A DNA stretch of 64,000 nucleotides, taken from NCBI GenBank assembly GCA_021739635.1, contig JAIPBH010000009.1, positions 1 through 64,000 on the forward strand, in the 5' to 3' direction. Below the pieces are notes generated by a model that was not told where the DNA came from, ran no database searches, and saw nothing but the letters and a program-made list of their open reading frames with translations. This DNA comes from Flavobacteriaceae bacterium (GTDB lineage Bacteria > Bacteroidota > Bacteroidia > Flavobacteriales > Flavobacteriaceae). Below, piece by piece: positions 45,058 through 53,466 of this stretch. A program made the position numbers and the translations under genes. Each line of letters begins with the position of its first letter. Within the stretch, counting starts at the first letter, position 1.

Positions 45058-45595
45058 AATACGGCGAGATCATTATATATACTACCACACCAGTAATAGC
45101 CACATAAAGCCATAAAGGAAAAGTAATTTTCGCTATTTTTTTATGTCTTTCTATATTATTAGTAATTGCTCTTACATAGGTTATAAGAACAAAAGGAATA
45201 ACAACAATAGACAATAAAACATGAGTAATCAAAATAAAATAATAGACATATTTTATTATGCCTTCTCCGCCATATTTAGTAGAATCACTTGTCATATGAT
45301 ATGCTACATACATCACCAAAAATGCTAATGATAAAAGAATGGCAAACTGCATTAGCTTTTTATGTAGAGCTATTTTCTTATTTTGAATAGCCCTAAAAGC
45401 CAACACTAAAACTAGAGCAGTTATTGCATTAATAGATGCGTAAATAGGAGGCAAAAAAGTTAATGGTTCTACATTAAAACCCATTTCACGTAAATTAACT
45501 CCAAAAAGTATAGCAACTACAATTGGAATAATAACCGATAAAATAACTATCCAAAGGTTATATTTTTTTTCTGCTTGTAAATTTTCTTGTTTCAT
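45050..45595 (-). CDS. DUF420 membrane protein
   Basis: A 181-residue integral membrane protein with about five TMs. LPPIYASINAITALVLVLAFRAIQNKKIALHKKLM and the histidine pattern (HKKLMQ, YHMT, HVLLS, RHKKIAK) fit the DUF420 family (CtaG-like/YozB), commonly linked with cytochrome oxidase genes. It shares one base with the SCO stop and overlaps the following small gene. Confidence 0.9.
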   Translation of the reverse strand: MKQENLQAEKKYNLWIVILSVIIPIVVAILFGVNLREMGFNVEPLTFLPPIYASINAITALVLVLAFRAIQNKKIALHKKLMQFAILLSLAFLVMYVAYHMTSDSTKYGGEGIIKYVYYFILITHVLLSIVVIPFVLITYVRAITNNIERHKKIAKITFPLWLYVAITGVVVYIMISPYYV

Positions 45596-46338
45596 TATTC
45601 TTTTAACAACTTAGCAATGTCTTCTTTTAATATGGTTATTTCTTCTGGCATGCCTTCATCATCAACTTTTTCTGCTTGTGAAATCATACCGTTATAGAAA
45701 ATAATAGGATTTCCATTTACAACACGAGAACGAATAAACCCATTTTTATCGATTAGAGCAAAATTACCAGAATGTTCAAAACCGCCAGCAACAGAGGCAT
45801 CTTTTGCTGTATATAAATTAAAGCCTTCGTTTGCTAATTTATAAATGGTTTCTTGATCACCAGTCATTAAATTCCAATTTGGATTTGTAACACCGTAATT
45901 ATTTGCATATGCCTTTAAAACTTCAACAGTATCATAATCTGGATTTATTGTAAATGATGCTACTCCAAAATTTTTATATTCTGTGAATGAATTTTGTATT
46001 TGTATTAGGTTGGCATTCATTTTAGGGCAAATGGTTGGGCAGGTTGTAAAAAAGAACTCGATAACATACACTTTACCAACATAATCTTGATTTGTTATAG
46101 TTTTTCCGTCTTGATTAGTAAAACTAAAAGCTGGAACTTTTTTGGGTTCACCATTAATTTCTATAAACGCTAAATCTGAAAGTGCTTTTTTAGAATTAGT
46201 ATTATTAATTTTTGTTCCACCATCATTTCTAACCGTATCGTTATTAGTAATTCTGTCAATAATTTTTGGAATAAAATAAATACCAAAAACTAAAATGATA
46301 AACGAAATTCCTATGTATGAATAATTAGTTTTCTTCAT
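45595..46338 (-). CDS. SCO family copper chaperone for cytochrome oxidase
   Basis: A 247-residue protein anchored by an N-terminal TM (about 8-25) with a periplasmic thioredoxin fold. The copper ligands Cys100 and Cys104 are in TTCPTICPKM and the conserved His189 in FEHSGNF. It delivers copper to, or reduces, the CuA site of cytochrome c oxidase. Its start overlaps the upstream gene by 14 bp, so the two are coupled. Confidence 0.93.
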   Translation of the reverse strand: MKKTNYSYIGISFIILVFGIYFIPKIIDRITNNDTVRNDGGTKINNTNSKKALSDLAFIEINGEPKKVPAFSFTNQDGKTITNQDYVGKVYVIEFFFTTCPTICPKMNANLIQIQNSFTEYKNFGVASFTINPDYDTVEVLKAYANNYGVTNPNWNLMTGDQETIYKLANEGFNLYTAKDASVAGGFEHSGNFALIDKNGFIRSRVVNGNPIIFYNGMISQAEKVDDEGMPEEITILKEDIAKLLKE

Positions 46339-47047
46339 GTTTTTCTTTTAAATCATTTGCTCTTCTTGTAGTAGAATCGAAATCACCTTTTCGTTTTTGT
46401 CTGTATTCTGTAAATAAAATACGCATGTCCTCACTCATCTTATTTTTTATTTCGGCTACTTCAATACAATTGTATGAATTTAAACCGTAAATAGTTTTAT
46501 TTTTTGCTATTTCGTTATCGGTTCTGTCATCAATTCTTCCACGCTGACTTAAATCTTTATCAATTATAAATACTGCGTTGGTTGCTAAACTTGAATTGAG
46601 TTGCGAATTACTTTTTAAGCTATTAAATAGTTTTTGAATTATAATAGGCTCACCAAATACAAAGTGCCAAAATTTAATATCTTCATAAGAATTAATTTCA
46701 TGTTTAAGTTTTTCTGTAGCTTCTTGTGTTTCTTTAGGAACTACTATGACTATTTGAAATTTTTTAAACCCTTTAAATTTATCATACACTAATTCTTTTA
46801 AGTTGGAAGCAGCAATGACATTGTCCATAGGGTTTTCTCCAAAAAAACCTAACACAGTAATATGATCTTTTAGCAGGATTTTTTCATTAGTATTAGAACT
46901 AAACTGTTCTAAATCTAAAACGGATTGGTTAACTATATCAAGTGGTGTATAATTGTGTGTTGCAGGATATAAAAACAATAAAAAAGTTACAGGAAGGAAG
47001 AATAAAATTCCTAAAACTCCATAACGTTTAACTTTTTTAATATCCAC
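46325..47047 (-). CDS. Membrane-anchored thioredoxin-like protein lacking the CxxC pair
   Basis: A 240-residue protein with an N-terminal TM (about 9-27). The following region (KDHITVLGFFGENPMDNVIAASNL, then VIVVPKE and FIIDKDLSQRGRID) has the strand-helix order of SCO or thioredoxin proteins, but the place of the catalytic cysteines is occupied by GENPMDN (70-76) and the only Cys is in YNCIE. It probably is a redox-inactive SCO-like partner. A TATTTTTG box lies 26 bases before its start, overlapping the T-tail of the previous terminator. Confidence 0.75.
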   Translation of the reverse strand: MDIKKVKRYGVLGILFFLPVTFLLFLYPATHNYTPLDIVNQSVLDLEQFSSNTNEKILLKDHITVLGFFGENPMDNVIAASNLKELVYDKFKGFKKFQIVIVVPKETQEATEKLKHEINSYEDIKFWHFVFGEPIIIQKLFNSLKSNSQLNSSLATNAVFIIDKDLSQRGRIDDRTDNEIAKNKTIYGLNSYNCIEVAEIKNKMSEDMRILFTEYRQKRKGDFDSTTRRANDLKEKHEEN

Positions 47048-47076
47048 TTAAATCCTCATAAATTATTGCATTGCAA

Positions 47077-47108
47077 AAATAAAAAAAGGTGGTTTAATAA
47101 ACCACCTT
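47077..47108 (-). terminator. Terminator after the cytochrome oxidase subunit IV gene
   Basis: On the minus strand AAAGGTGGTTT pairs with AAACCACCTTT across a 3-base loop, followed by seven T. It lies 38 bases after the subunit IV stop and splits the oxidase cluster into two units. Confidence 0.85.
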
Positions 47109-47145
47109 TCTTGTATCTTTTAACAAAGTATTATTTGTTACTTTT

Positions 47146-47526
47146 TTAAAAATCTGTTTTAATAAATCCTGATGAATAAACATCTTGAATATAGCCGCCT
47201 TCTTGTAGCAAAATAAATACTAAATATAAAATCAAGAAAATTGCAGTCCAAACTACCATACGTCTTAAGCTTGCAGTTTCATCTCTCATGTGCATAAAAT
47301 CCCATGTAATATAATAGGCTTTTGCTATGGTTAGAATAATGAAAATCCAATTTAAAATTTTCATTCCTAAAACATGTCCCATTAATACTTCAGGCTTTAT
47401 AATACCTAAAACAACTTCAACAGAAGTAATGATACTAAGTAAAATTAAAACACCCCAAATTTTTTGAGTATTAGATTTAAATTTTATTAAACCCCTTAAT
47501 ATTTCTAATTTATGTGCGTGTGCCAT
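47146..47526 (-). CDS. Cytochrome c oxidase subunit IV family protein
   Basis: A 126-residue protein with three membrane helices (about 18-38, 52-72, 88-108) of the heme-copper oxidase subunit IV (CyoD/caa3 IV) kind; HVLGMKILNWIFIILTIAKAYYITWDFMHM is typical. It stabilises the terminal oxidase. It follows the subunit III gene by 22 bases. Confidence 0.9.
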   Translation of the reverse strand: MAHAHKLEILRGLIKFKSNTQKIWGVLILLSIITSVEVVLGIIKPEVLMGHVLGMKILNWIFIILTIAKAYYITWDFMHMRDETASLRRMVVWTAIFLILYLVFILLQEGGYIQDVYSSGFIKTDF

Positions 47527-47548
47527 TTTTGTAATAATATTAATTGAA

Positions 47549-48529
47549 TTAAACTAGGTAGAAGAATGTAAATACAAATACCCAAACTAAGTCTACAAAG
47601 TGCCAATATAATCCTACTTTTTCTACCATTTCATAACTTTTACGTTTTTCGTAAGTTCCTAAAATAACATTAAAGAAAATAATGATATTGATAATGACCC
47701 CAGAAAATACGTGAAATCCATGAAAGCCTGTTATAAAAAAGAAGAAGTCTGCAAATAATGGTGAGCCATATTCATTTACATGTAGGTTTGCGCCTTCAAC
47801 AACTTGTTTTCCGTTAGCTTTTAATTGTTTTAATGATGCTTCTCTTGAGAGTACTGTTTTGTGTCCATGCTCATTAATATCTTGAGTTCTCACCAAAACA
47901 TTAGGATGAGATTCTAATCCATGAACAACTTCATCTACAGTATATGTTGGTAAAGTTCCTTCACTAACAAACCATAAACCGTTTTTACGCTCATGTGCTG
48001 TTCTTTCTTTTTCGCCTGCAACCACAAAATCTCTTAATGCTACGCGATGTCCTTCGGTATCGACAAACTGTAAAATGTTTCCTCCTTTTGTTTGAACAGC
48101 ACCATAGTCTCCTCTAATAAAAGTTGCCCATTCCCATGCTTGAGATCCTACGAAAATTAAACCTCCAATAATGGTTAAAAACATGTAAATAGTAACTTTA
48201 GCTTTGTTTAAATGATGACCTGCATCAACAGCTAATACCATGGTTACGGATGACATAATTAAGACAAATGTCATAAAAGCCACATATATCATTGGTAAGT
48301 TTTGCCCATGTAAAAAAGGTACATGTGTAAATACTTCGTCAGCAATAGGCCAAGTTTCTATAAACTTAAATCGTGAAAATCCATAGGCTGCTAAAAATCC
48401 AGAAAAGGTTAAAGCATCTGAAACAATGAAAAACCACATCATCATTTTACCGTAACTTGCTTTTAAAGGCTCATTGCCTCCTCCCCAAGTTTTACCTTCT
48501 GTTCCAGTAGTTACAACTGTAGTACTCAT
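47549..48529 (-). CDS. Cytochrome c oxidase subunit III with a large extramembrane insertion
   Basis: A 326-residue heme-copper oxidase subunit III. Family helices start at MMMWFFIVSDALTFSGFLAAYGF and end with VGLYWHFVDLVWVFVFTFFYLV. Between residues about 141 and 255 lies a hydrophilic segment (DYGAVQTKGGNILQFVD to NLHVNEYGSPL) that is absent from most subunit III proteins and probably projects from the membrane. A TATTTTTG box (48565-48558) precedes the gene, so it could also have its own promoter. Confidence 0.93.
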   Translation of the reverse strand: MSTTVVTTGTEGKTWGGGNEPLKASYGKMMMWFFIVSDALTFSGFLAAYGFSRFKFIETWPIADEVFTHVPFLHGQNLPMIYVAFMTFVLIMSSVTMVLAVDAGHHLNKAKVTIYMFLTIIGGLIFVGSQAWEWATFIRGDYGAVQTKGGNILQFVDTEGHRVALRDFVVAGEKERTAHERKNGLWFVSEGTLPTYTVDEVVHGLESHPNVLVRTQDINEHGHKTVLSREASLKQLKANGKQVVEGANLHVNEYGSPLFADFFFFITGFHGFHVFSGVIINIIIFFNVILGTYEKRKSYEMVEKVGLYWHFVDLVWVFVFTFFYLV

Positions 48530-48557
48530 ATATATTGGTTGTTTAATAAAAGTTGCA

Positions 48558-48565
48558 CAAAAATA
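48558..48565 (-). promoter_or_regulatory. -7 box before the large subunit III gene
   Basis: The minus strand reads TATTTTTG, with TTCG rather than TTTG at the expected 19-bp spacing. It lies in a 137-base gap, 28 bases before the start. Confidence 0.35.
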
Positions 48566-48666
48566 ATCATTTTATTTATCTAGCGAAATATACACGTCTA
48601 AAATTAAAAAAACACTTAAAAAAATTGAATTTATTAAATAGATTTATAAAATATCTGTCTAATAAT

Positions 48667-49248
48667 TTACCTCACAAAATATAAAAACAAAAAGAGATAA
48701 ATCCAAAGAATATCAATAAAATGCCAGAAAGTTGACGCTAATTCAAAACCTAGCATATTAGTAGTAGTGTACTTTTGTTTAAAATGATTATAAATTACTA
48801 CCAATAAGCAAATTAACCCCATAACCACATGTAAAATATGCACCATAGCTATTAAATATATGTAAGACATGGTAACATTGCTTGTTGGGCCAGTAAAATT
48901 ATACCCTAGATTAATAATTTGTTGAAATCCATCAAACTGATTATAAATAAAGATTATTCCTAAAACAAGTGTTGTTAATAACCATAGCGTTGTAGCTTTA
49001 GTTTTGTTTACTTTTAGAGCTCTTTTTGCAAGAATAAAAGATATACTACTTAAAATAATTATTACTGTGCTAATTATAAATGCACTTGGTAATTGAAAAT
49101 CTTTTAGCCAATCTGGCCTTGAGCTACTCACTATAAAAGCGCTAGTCCAAGCCGCAAAAGACATGATGAGTGATATGATAGCAAACCAAAGCATCATTTT
49201 TTTGGCTCTCTTATTTTTTTCTTCTGTGGTACCTTGAGTTAAATCCAT
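48667..49248 (-). CDS. Cytochrome c oxidase subunit III (short form)
   Basis: A 193-residue heme-copper oxidase subunit III with five TMs; opens with RAKKMMLWFAIISLIMSFAAWTSAFIVSSSRPDW and ends with GFELASTFWHFIDILWIYLFLFLYFVR. Two different subunit III proteins sit side by side in this cluster. It starts 2 bases after the ctaB stop, so the two are coupled. Confidence 0.93.
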   Translation of the reverse strand: MDLTQGTTEEKNKRAKKMMLWFAIISLIMSFAAWTSAFIVSSSRPDWLKDFQLPSAFIISTVIIILSSISFILAKRALKVNKTKATTLWLLTTLVLGIIFIYNQFDGFQQIINLGYNFTGPTSNVTMSYIYLIAMVHILHVVMGLICLLVVIYNHFKQKYTTTNMLGFELASTFWHFIDILWIYLFLFLYFVR

Positions 49249-49250
49249 GA

Positions 49251-50141
49251 CTATCTAATAAATTTATCAATAACATATACAATTTGAACAAGAGTTATAT
49301 ATGAAACACTTGCTAACATGAGCTGTTTAGCTGCTATTGTTGTCATTTTATTAAATAACTGAATAGCATAATATAACATTCCTAGTCCTAAAATAAATAC
49401 AATAAAAGCTGAAACTATAGATAAATGCAATGCTCCTGTAAAACCAAAAACTGGTATAATAGAAACTAGAATGGTCCAGATGGTATACATAATTACTTGC
49501 ACAGCGGTTCCTCTGTCTTGTTTCCCGGTTGGAAGCATAAAAAATCCTCCTTTTTTATAATCTTCAAATAAAAACCAGCCAATAGACCAAAAATGGGGGA
49601 ATTGCCAGAAAAACTGTAAGGCAAACAAGGTGCCTGGTTCAATACCAAAATCATCAGTAGCAGCAACCCAACCTAACATAAAAGGAATGGCTCCTGGAAT
49701 AGCACCAACAAATACTGATAATGGTGTTTTTGTTTTTAATGGAGTATAAACACTTGTATATAAAAATATAGAAATAGCGCCAAACATGGCTGTTTGTTTG
49801 TTGATTGTATAAAGTATCATTATCCCTAATAAAGTGAACATAGAAGCAATAATAAATGCTGTGTTTACAGACATTCGTCCAGCTGGAATTGGCCTGTTTT
49901 TAGTGCGATTCATTAAAGCGTCTAAATCTTTTTCAATAATTTGATTAAACGCGTTGGAAGCTCCTACCATAAAATATCCACCAAACGCTAATAAAACCAA
50001 TGTTTTGAAATCAATTGTATCAACTCCAAGTAAATATCCAGCAAGAGATGAAAACACCACACTTAGCGCTAAACGCATTTTGGTAATTTCTTTAAAATCA
50101 GATATTAAAGTATGAGTCTTTAGAGAATTTATCTTGTTCAA
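49251..50141 (-). CDS. ctaB: Protoheme IX farnesyltransferase (heme O synthase)
   Basis: A 296-residue UbiA-superfamily prenyltransferase that adds farnesyl to heme B to give heme O for terminal oxidases. The prenyl-diphosphate-binding motif NAFNQIIEKDLDALMNRTKNRP lies near residues 62-83, with the second Asp-rich loop DYKKGGFFMLP further on and about eight TMs. First gene of the oxidase cluster, behind an excellent promoter (50178-50207). Confidence 0.96.
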   Translation of the reverse strand: MNKINSLKTHTLISDFKEITKMRLALSVVFSSLAGYLLGVDTIDFKTLVLLAFGGYFMVGASNAFNQIIEKDLDALMNRTKNRPIPAGRMSVNTAFIIASMFTLLGIMILYTINKQTAMFGAISIFLYTSVYTPLKTKTPLSVFVGAIPGAIPFMLGWVAATDDFGIEPGTLFALQFFWQFPHFWSIGWFLFEDYKKGGFFMLPTGKQDRGTAVQVIMYTIWTILVSIIPVFGFTGALHLSIVSAFIVFILGLGMLYYAIQLFNKMTTIAAKQLMLASVSYITLVQIVYVIDKFIR

Positions 50142-50167
50142 TGTGTTATTTACTTGATGGCTTACAT

Positions 50168-50207
50168 TTGCGTGTGCAAAGATACTTTATTCATGAATTT
50201 TAGCAAT
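50168..50207 (-). promoter_or_regulatory. Promoter of the ctaB/oxidase operon with palindrome
   Basis: On the minus strand TTG (50207-50205), a 19-bp spacer and TATCTTTG (50185-50178) match the Bacteroidota promoter TTG-N19-TAnnTTTG. TTTGC-GTGT-GCAAA (50168-50181) is an inverted repeat that overlaps the -7 box and the presumed start point; it might bind a regulator. Confidence 0.6.
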
Positions 50208-50336
50208 GTTTTTTAAAGCTAAAATTTTAAGCATAAAATGTAACGCACAAAGAATATAATTTGAATTGCTTTAAAATATAACTTCATAAATAGTATAAAA
50301 CATTCAAATTTTTTATTATTCTGTAATTAAAATAGA

Positions 50337-52436
50337 TTAAAAATCAAAATACCAATTAAATAAATCGGTTCTTAAACCAATATTAAACCAAACCGTATTT
50401 GTTTTAAAGGTTGAAACCGTTTCAACGTCTGGATTAAAATTTCTAAAGGTAATATCTGCAAATATTTTCAAATTAGATGCAGGATTGATAACGTATCCTG
50501 TTTGTAAATTGGCGTAAAACGAATTGGTTTTATTGCCTTGCCCAACTTCAACTCCAGAATCAAAAGGTCTGTCGTTATAATTTCTATAAATATCAGCACC
50601 ATAACTAAAATTATCTGTTCCATTATTATAATCAAAACCTCTTACACCAAAAATAAGTTTTGCATCACCAAACCAGCGCTTGTAATAATATCTTCCAATA
50701 ATAATAGCTTCGCTAAAATTTGATCCCCAAAGATGTGCCATAGATTGGTTATTGTGACCATAATTGAGAACAATGGTGTTATGTGAATAGGTGTAAGGTC
50801 TTACTCTGTTATATTCAAATTGAAGTAATAAATTATCAACTTTAAAGGCATTGAAATATTTCACACCTAATTGATACCCAAATTTGTTTTTCCAGCTTTT
50901 TTCTCGTGCTTTAACATCGCTTAATGAAAATTCATCTAATATAAATTGGCTATAAACATTAATATTATCATTCACTTTGTATTTCCCAGACGCACCAACA
51001 ATGGCATTTCCTGCTCCTTGCCCCGTTTCAAACTCAATGGCTCTGTAAAAAATTATTGGGTTTAAATAATTAACATCAAAACCTCTATCATTGGTATTAG
51101 TCCATAATACAGACTCAAACAACCCAACGTTTAATCGCTTTGATACGTTCCAGCTTAAATAATGATTAGCCATATATTTGGTTAAAAAAGCAGCATCTAC
51201 AGTGGCTTCAGGACGAACATCTTTTAACCACATCCATGTATTTGTGTATTTAATTTTCCAAAACTTTGTATTCAATTTTAAAAATGGGTGTGGACTAGCA
51301 ACATCACTTAAAAACAAAGACCTATATCCATCTCCTATAAAATTTTTGCCATGTCCAAATTGTATATTTACAAATTTTGTAGGCGAATAGGATAAATAAG
51401 CTTCTGCAACTGGATAATCATACGCGTCTGTATTAAAACGTTTTGCAATACCACGGCCAGGAATAATGGCTGGATCTGGACCATAACCTTTTAAACTTTC
51501 TGCATAGTCATTAACATATTGGGCAAAACGCCCTTGGCTTTCAAAAACCGAGGTGTAAAAATTAAAATTTTTCCCCAATCCACCGCGAACTAAAATTCCT
51601 CTGGTGTTATTATATGTAGTATTGAAATTTGCATTGAAATCTTTGCCAACTTCCAAATCAAAAATTGGATCTATGGTAAACCAATAGTCTTTTCCTTGTA
51701 ATTGAACCAAATGTTCATTAAAAAGTTTATTTCCAGACCATGTTTTTGTTTCCTTTATTAACTTGTTATTTTCGGCTTTAAAATCATAGTAATTTGAAAT
51801 ATCTTCATATAAAAAAGGTTTAGAAGCTGTATGACTATTGGTGCCAACTAAATTCATGTTTCTATCAAACTTTGAGTAATCAAATTGTGTAAAAGGAATG
51901 TTTAATTGACTTGAATAGGTTTTATCTTGAAAAGGTTCTAAGGTTTTATTTATGTTATCAAACTCAGATTTTATTTCTAGTTCAAGTTTAGAAATTTCAT
52001 CTTGCACTATTAAATCTGTAGTTTGAACTGATTGATTTTCTAAAGGAATTTTAACATGAATTGAAAATTGTCCGTAGGTTGGTTTTCCGTTATAAGTGCC
52101 TGGTTTAATTTTAGGAAACTCAGAAAAAACCCGCTTAGTTTCAGTTTTCAACTCATCATACATAGCATCAATGTAAATTATTTTAAACTGACCAATAGTA
52201 TCTACTTCAAAAAGCACCACTGTTTCTCCTTTATAATTATCATCTATAACTTTTTGTGGCACTTTAAAATTCTCAAAAATTAACTGGAATACCTTTTGAT
52301 TAAAACACTGTTGTTGAGTATTTAAATCGGCTTCTTCACAATTTGGAAAAAGAGGCGGTTTTTCAAAAAAAGTGTTTTCTTGTGAAAATAGACCGTATTG
52401 AACTAAAAGCAGGAGTAGAACAATGAATTGCTTCAT
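50337..52436 (-). CDS. remB: Gliding motility protein RemB-like, outer membrane
   Basis: A 699-residue protein with signal peptide (MKQFIVLLLLLVQYGLFSQ). Residues about 28-135 look like a TonB C-terminal domain (PLFPNCEEADLNTQQQC, VVLFEVDTIGQFKIIYIDAMYDELKTE, FPKIKPGTYNGKPTYGQFSI), the same shape as the domains of the two TonB proteins encoded just upstream. The rest is a beta-rich barrel like RemB/Wzi-type capsule proteins (FGHGKNFIGDGYRSLFLSD), with an aromatic end. RemB of Flavobacterium johnsoniae contributes to gliding motility. Name given from overall resemblance. Confidence 0.75.
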   Translation of the reverse strand: MKQFIVLLLLLVQYGLFSQENTFFEKPPLFPNCEEADLNTQQQCFNQKVFQLIFENFKVPQKVIDDNYKGETVVLFEVDTIGQFKIIYIDAMYDELKTETKRVFSEFPKIKPGTYNGKPTYGQFSIHVKIPLENQSVQTTDLIVQDEISKLELEIKSEFDNINKTLEPFQDKTYSSQLNIPFTQFDYSKFDRNMNLVGTNSHTASKPFLYEDISNYYDFKAENNKLIKETKTWSGNKLFNEHLVQLQGKDYWFTIDPIFDLEVGKDFNANFNTTYNNTRGILVRGGLGKNFNFYTSVFESQGRFAQYVNDYAESLKGYGPDPAIIPGRGIAKRFNTDAYDYPVAEAYLSYSPTKFVNIQFGHGKNFIGDGYRSLFLSDVASPHPFLKLNTKFWKIKYTNTWMWLKDVRPEATVDAAFLTKYMANHYLSWNVSKRLNVGLFESVLWTNTNDRGFDVNYLNPIIFYRAIEFETGQGAGNAIVGASGKYKVNDNINVYSQFILDEFSLSDVKAREKSWKNKFGYQLGVKYFNAFKVDNLLLQFEYNRVRPYTYSHNTIVLNYGHNNQSMAHLWGSNFSEAIIIGRYYYKRWFGDAKLIFGVRGFDYNNGTDNFSYGADIYRNYNDRPFDSGVEVGQGNKTNSFYANLQTGYVINPASNLKIFADITFRNFNPDVETVSTFKTNTVWFNIGLRTDLFNWYFDF

Positions 52437-52496
52437 GAAATTTTATTATGATTTGATTTAAAGCAGAAAGATACTATATTTTTGATAATGCTTTAA

Positions 52497-52532
52497 TTAA
52501 AAAAAACGCTATCCTTAAGAGATAACGTTTTT
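52497..52532 (-). terminator. Terminator after the first tonB gene
   Basis: On the minus strand AAAAAACGTTATC... pairs with GATAGCGTTTTTT (one mismatch) followed by a T-run. It lies 22 bases past the stop of the tonB gene at 52555 and before the RemB-like gene. Confidence 0.7.
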
Positions 52533-52554
52533 TAAAAGCTATAATTATATTTTA

Positions 52555-53340
52555 TTAATTTTGAACTTGAAAAATAATTGGTAAAGAATAAATAACTCCA
52601 ACTGGAATATTTCTTTGCATTCCGGGTTGCATATCTGGTAATATATTTACAACTCTTTCGGCTTCTTCTTGCAATTTTGGGTGTGGTGCCCGAGTTTTAA
52701 TATCAGTGACATGTCCGTTTTTATCAATTTTAAAAACGACACTAATACGCTGAATACCAGTAAGACCATATTCTGAAGCGATATTTACATCAAACTTTTT
52801 TTGAACAAGCTTGTTAATTTTGTCTGACATACATTCTTTTCTTTCATCATTATTTTTTGCCTTCTCGCAACCCGGATAAATAGGTACCTGTTCAACCCTT
52901 ATAAATTCGAAATCTTCATCTGTGGGTAAAGGTATAACACTAATAGAACTCGGATCTAATGCAGGATTTACATCTATAGTAGGTGTTGTTTTATTAACAT
53001 CAACAAAAGGGTTCATTGGTTTGTCATTTTGCACTTCTTTAAAATCATTACTCTTACTTTTTTTTTGTAAAATGGGTTTTTCTTTTGATGGTGCTTCTGG
53101 CTTAATCAAAGGCACATCTACATAAAGTGGTTCATCTGGTATTAAAGGATTGGAATAATTTGGAATTGTTGTTTCAAACCTCATTTCAAACAATCCATAG
53201 ATTACCAATAAAACTAGAATTAAACCAACTTGAAAGTACATCGTTGAGTTTTTTTGTAAATTTGCATCGTGTTTTTGCGATTTTTTCACGCTTTGCTCAT
53301 TTTGGCGAATGAGCTCGTGTTTTTTCTTTGGAATTTTCAT
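52555..53340 (-). CDS. Energy transducer TonB
   Basis: A 261-residue TonB: cytosolic basic N-terminus, one TM (about 36-52), a spacer of Pro/Glu/Lys-rich sequence and a C-terminal TonB domain (about 150-261) with VPIYPGCEKAKNNDERKECM, GIQRISVVFKIDKNGHVTDIKTRAPHP and YSLPIIFQVQN. It would transmit proton-motive force to outer-membrane receptors. Paralogue of the gene at 53467-54186. It lacks the polyproline run of that gene. Confidence 0.92.
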   Translation of the reverse strand: MKIPKKKHELIRQNEQSVKKSQKHDANLQKNSTMYFQVGLILVLLVIYGLFEMRFETTIPNYSNPLIPDEPLYVDVPLIKPEAPSKEKPILQKKSKSNDFKEVQNDKPMNPFVDVNKTTPTIDVNPALDPSSISVIPLPTDEDFEFIRVEQVPIYPGCEKAKNNDERKECMSDKINKLVQKKFDVNIASEYGLTGIQRISVVFKIDKNGHVTDIKTRAPHPKLQEEAERVVNILPDMQPGMQRNIPVGVIYSLPIIFQVQN

Positions 53341-53390
53341 AATATAATTTGATTAATTGTTAATATTATGATAAAATCACAATAAGCATA

Positions 53391-53430
53391 CCAAAAAAGA
53401 AATCCCGTTACAAATATGTAACGGGATTTT
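53391..53430 (-). terminator. Terminator after the second tonB gene
   Basis: On the minus strand AAATCCCGTTACA (53429-53417) pairs fully with TGTAACGGGATTT (53412-53400), followed by CTTTTTTGG. It lies 37 bases past the stop and separates the two tonB genes. Confidence 0.85.
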
Positions 53431-53466
53431 ATATTTAATAATTATTTCTTTTAAACAGAAGAAAAA

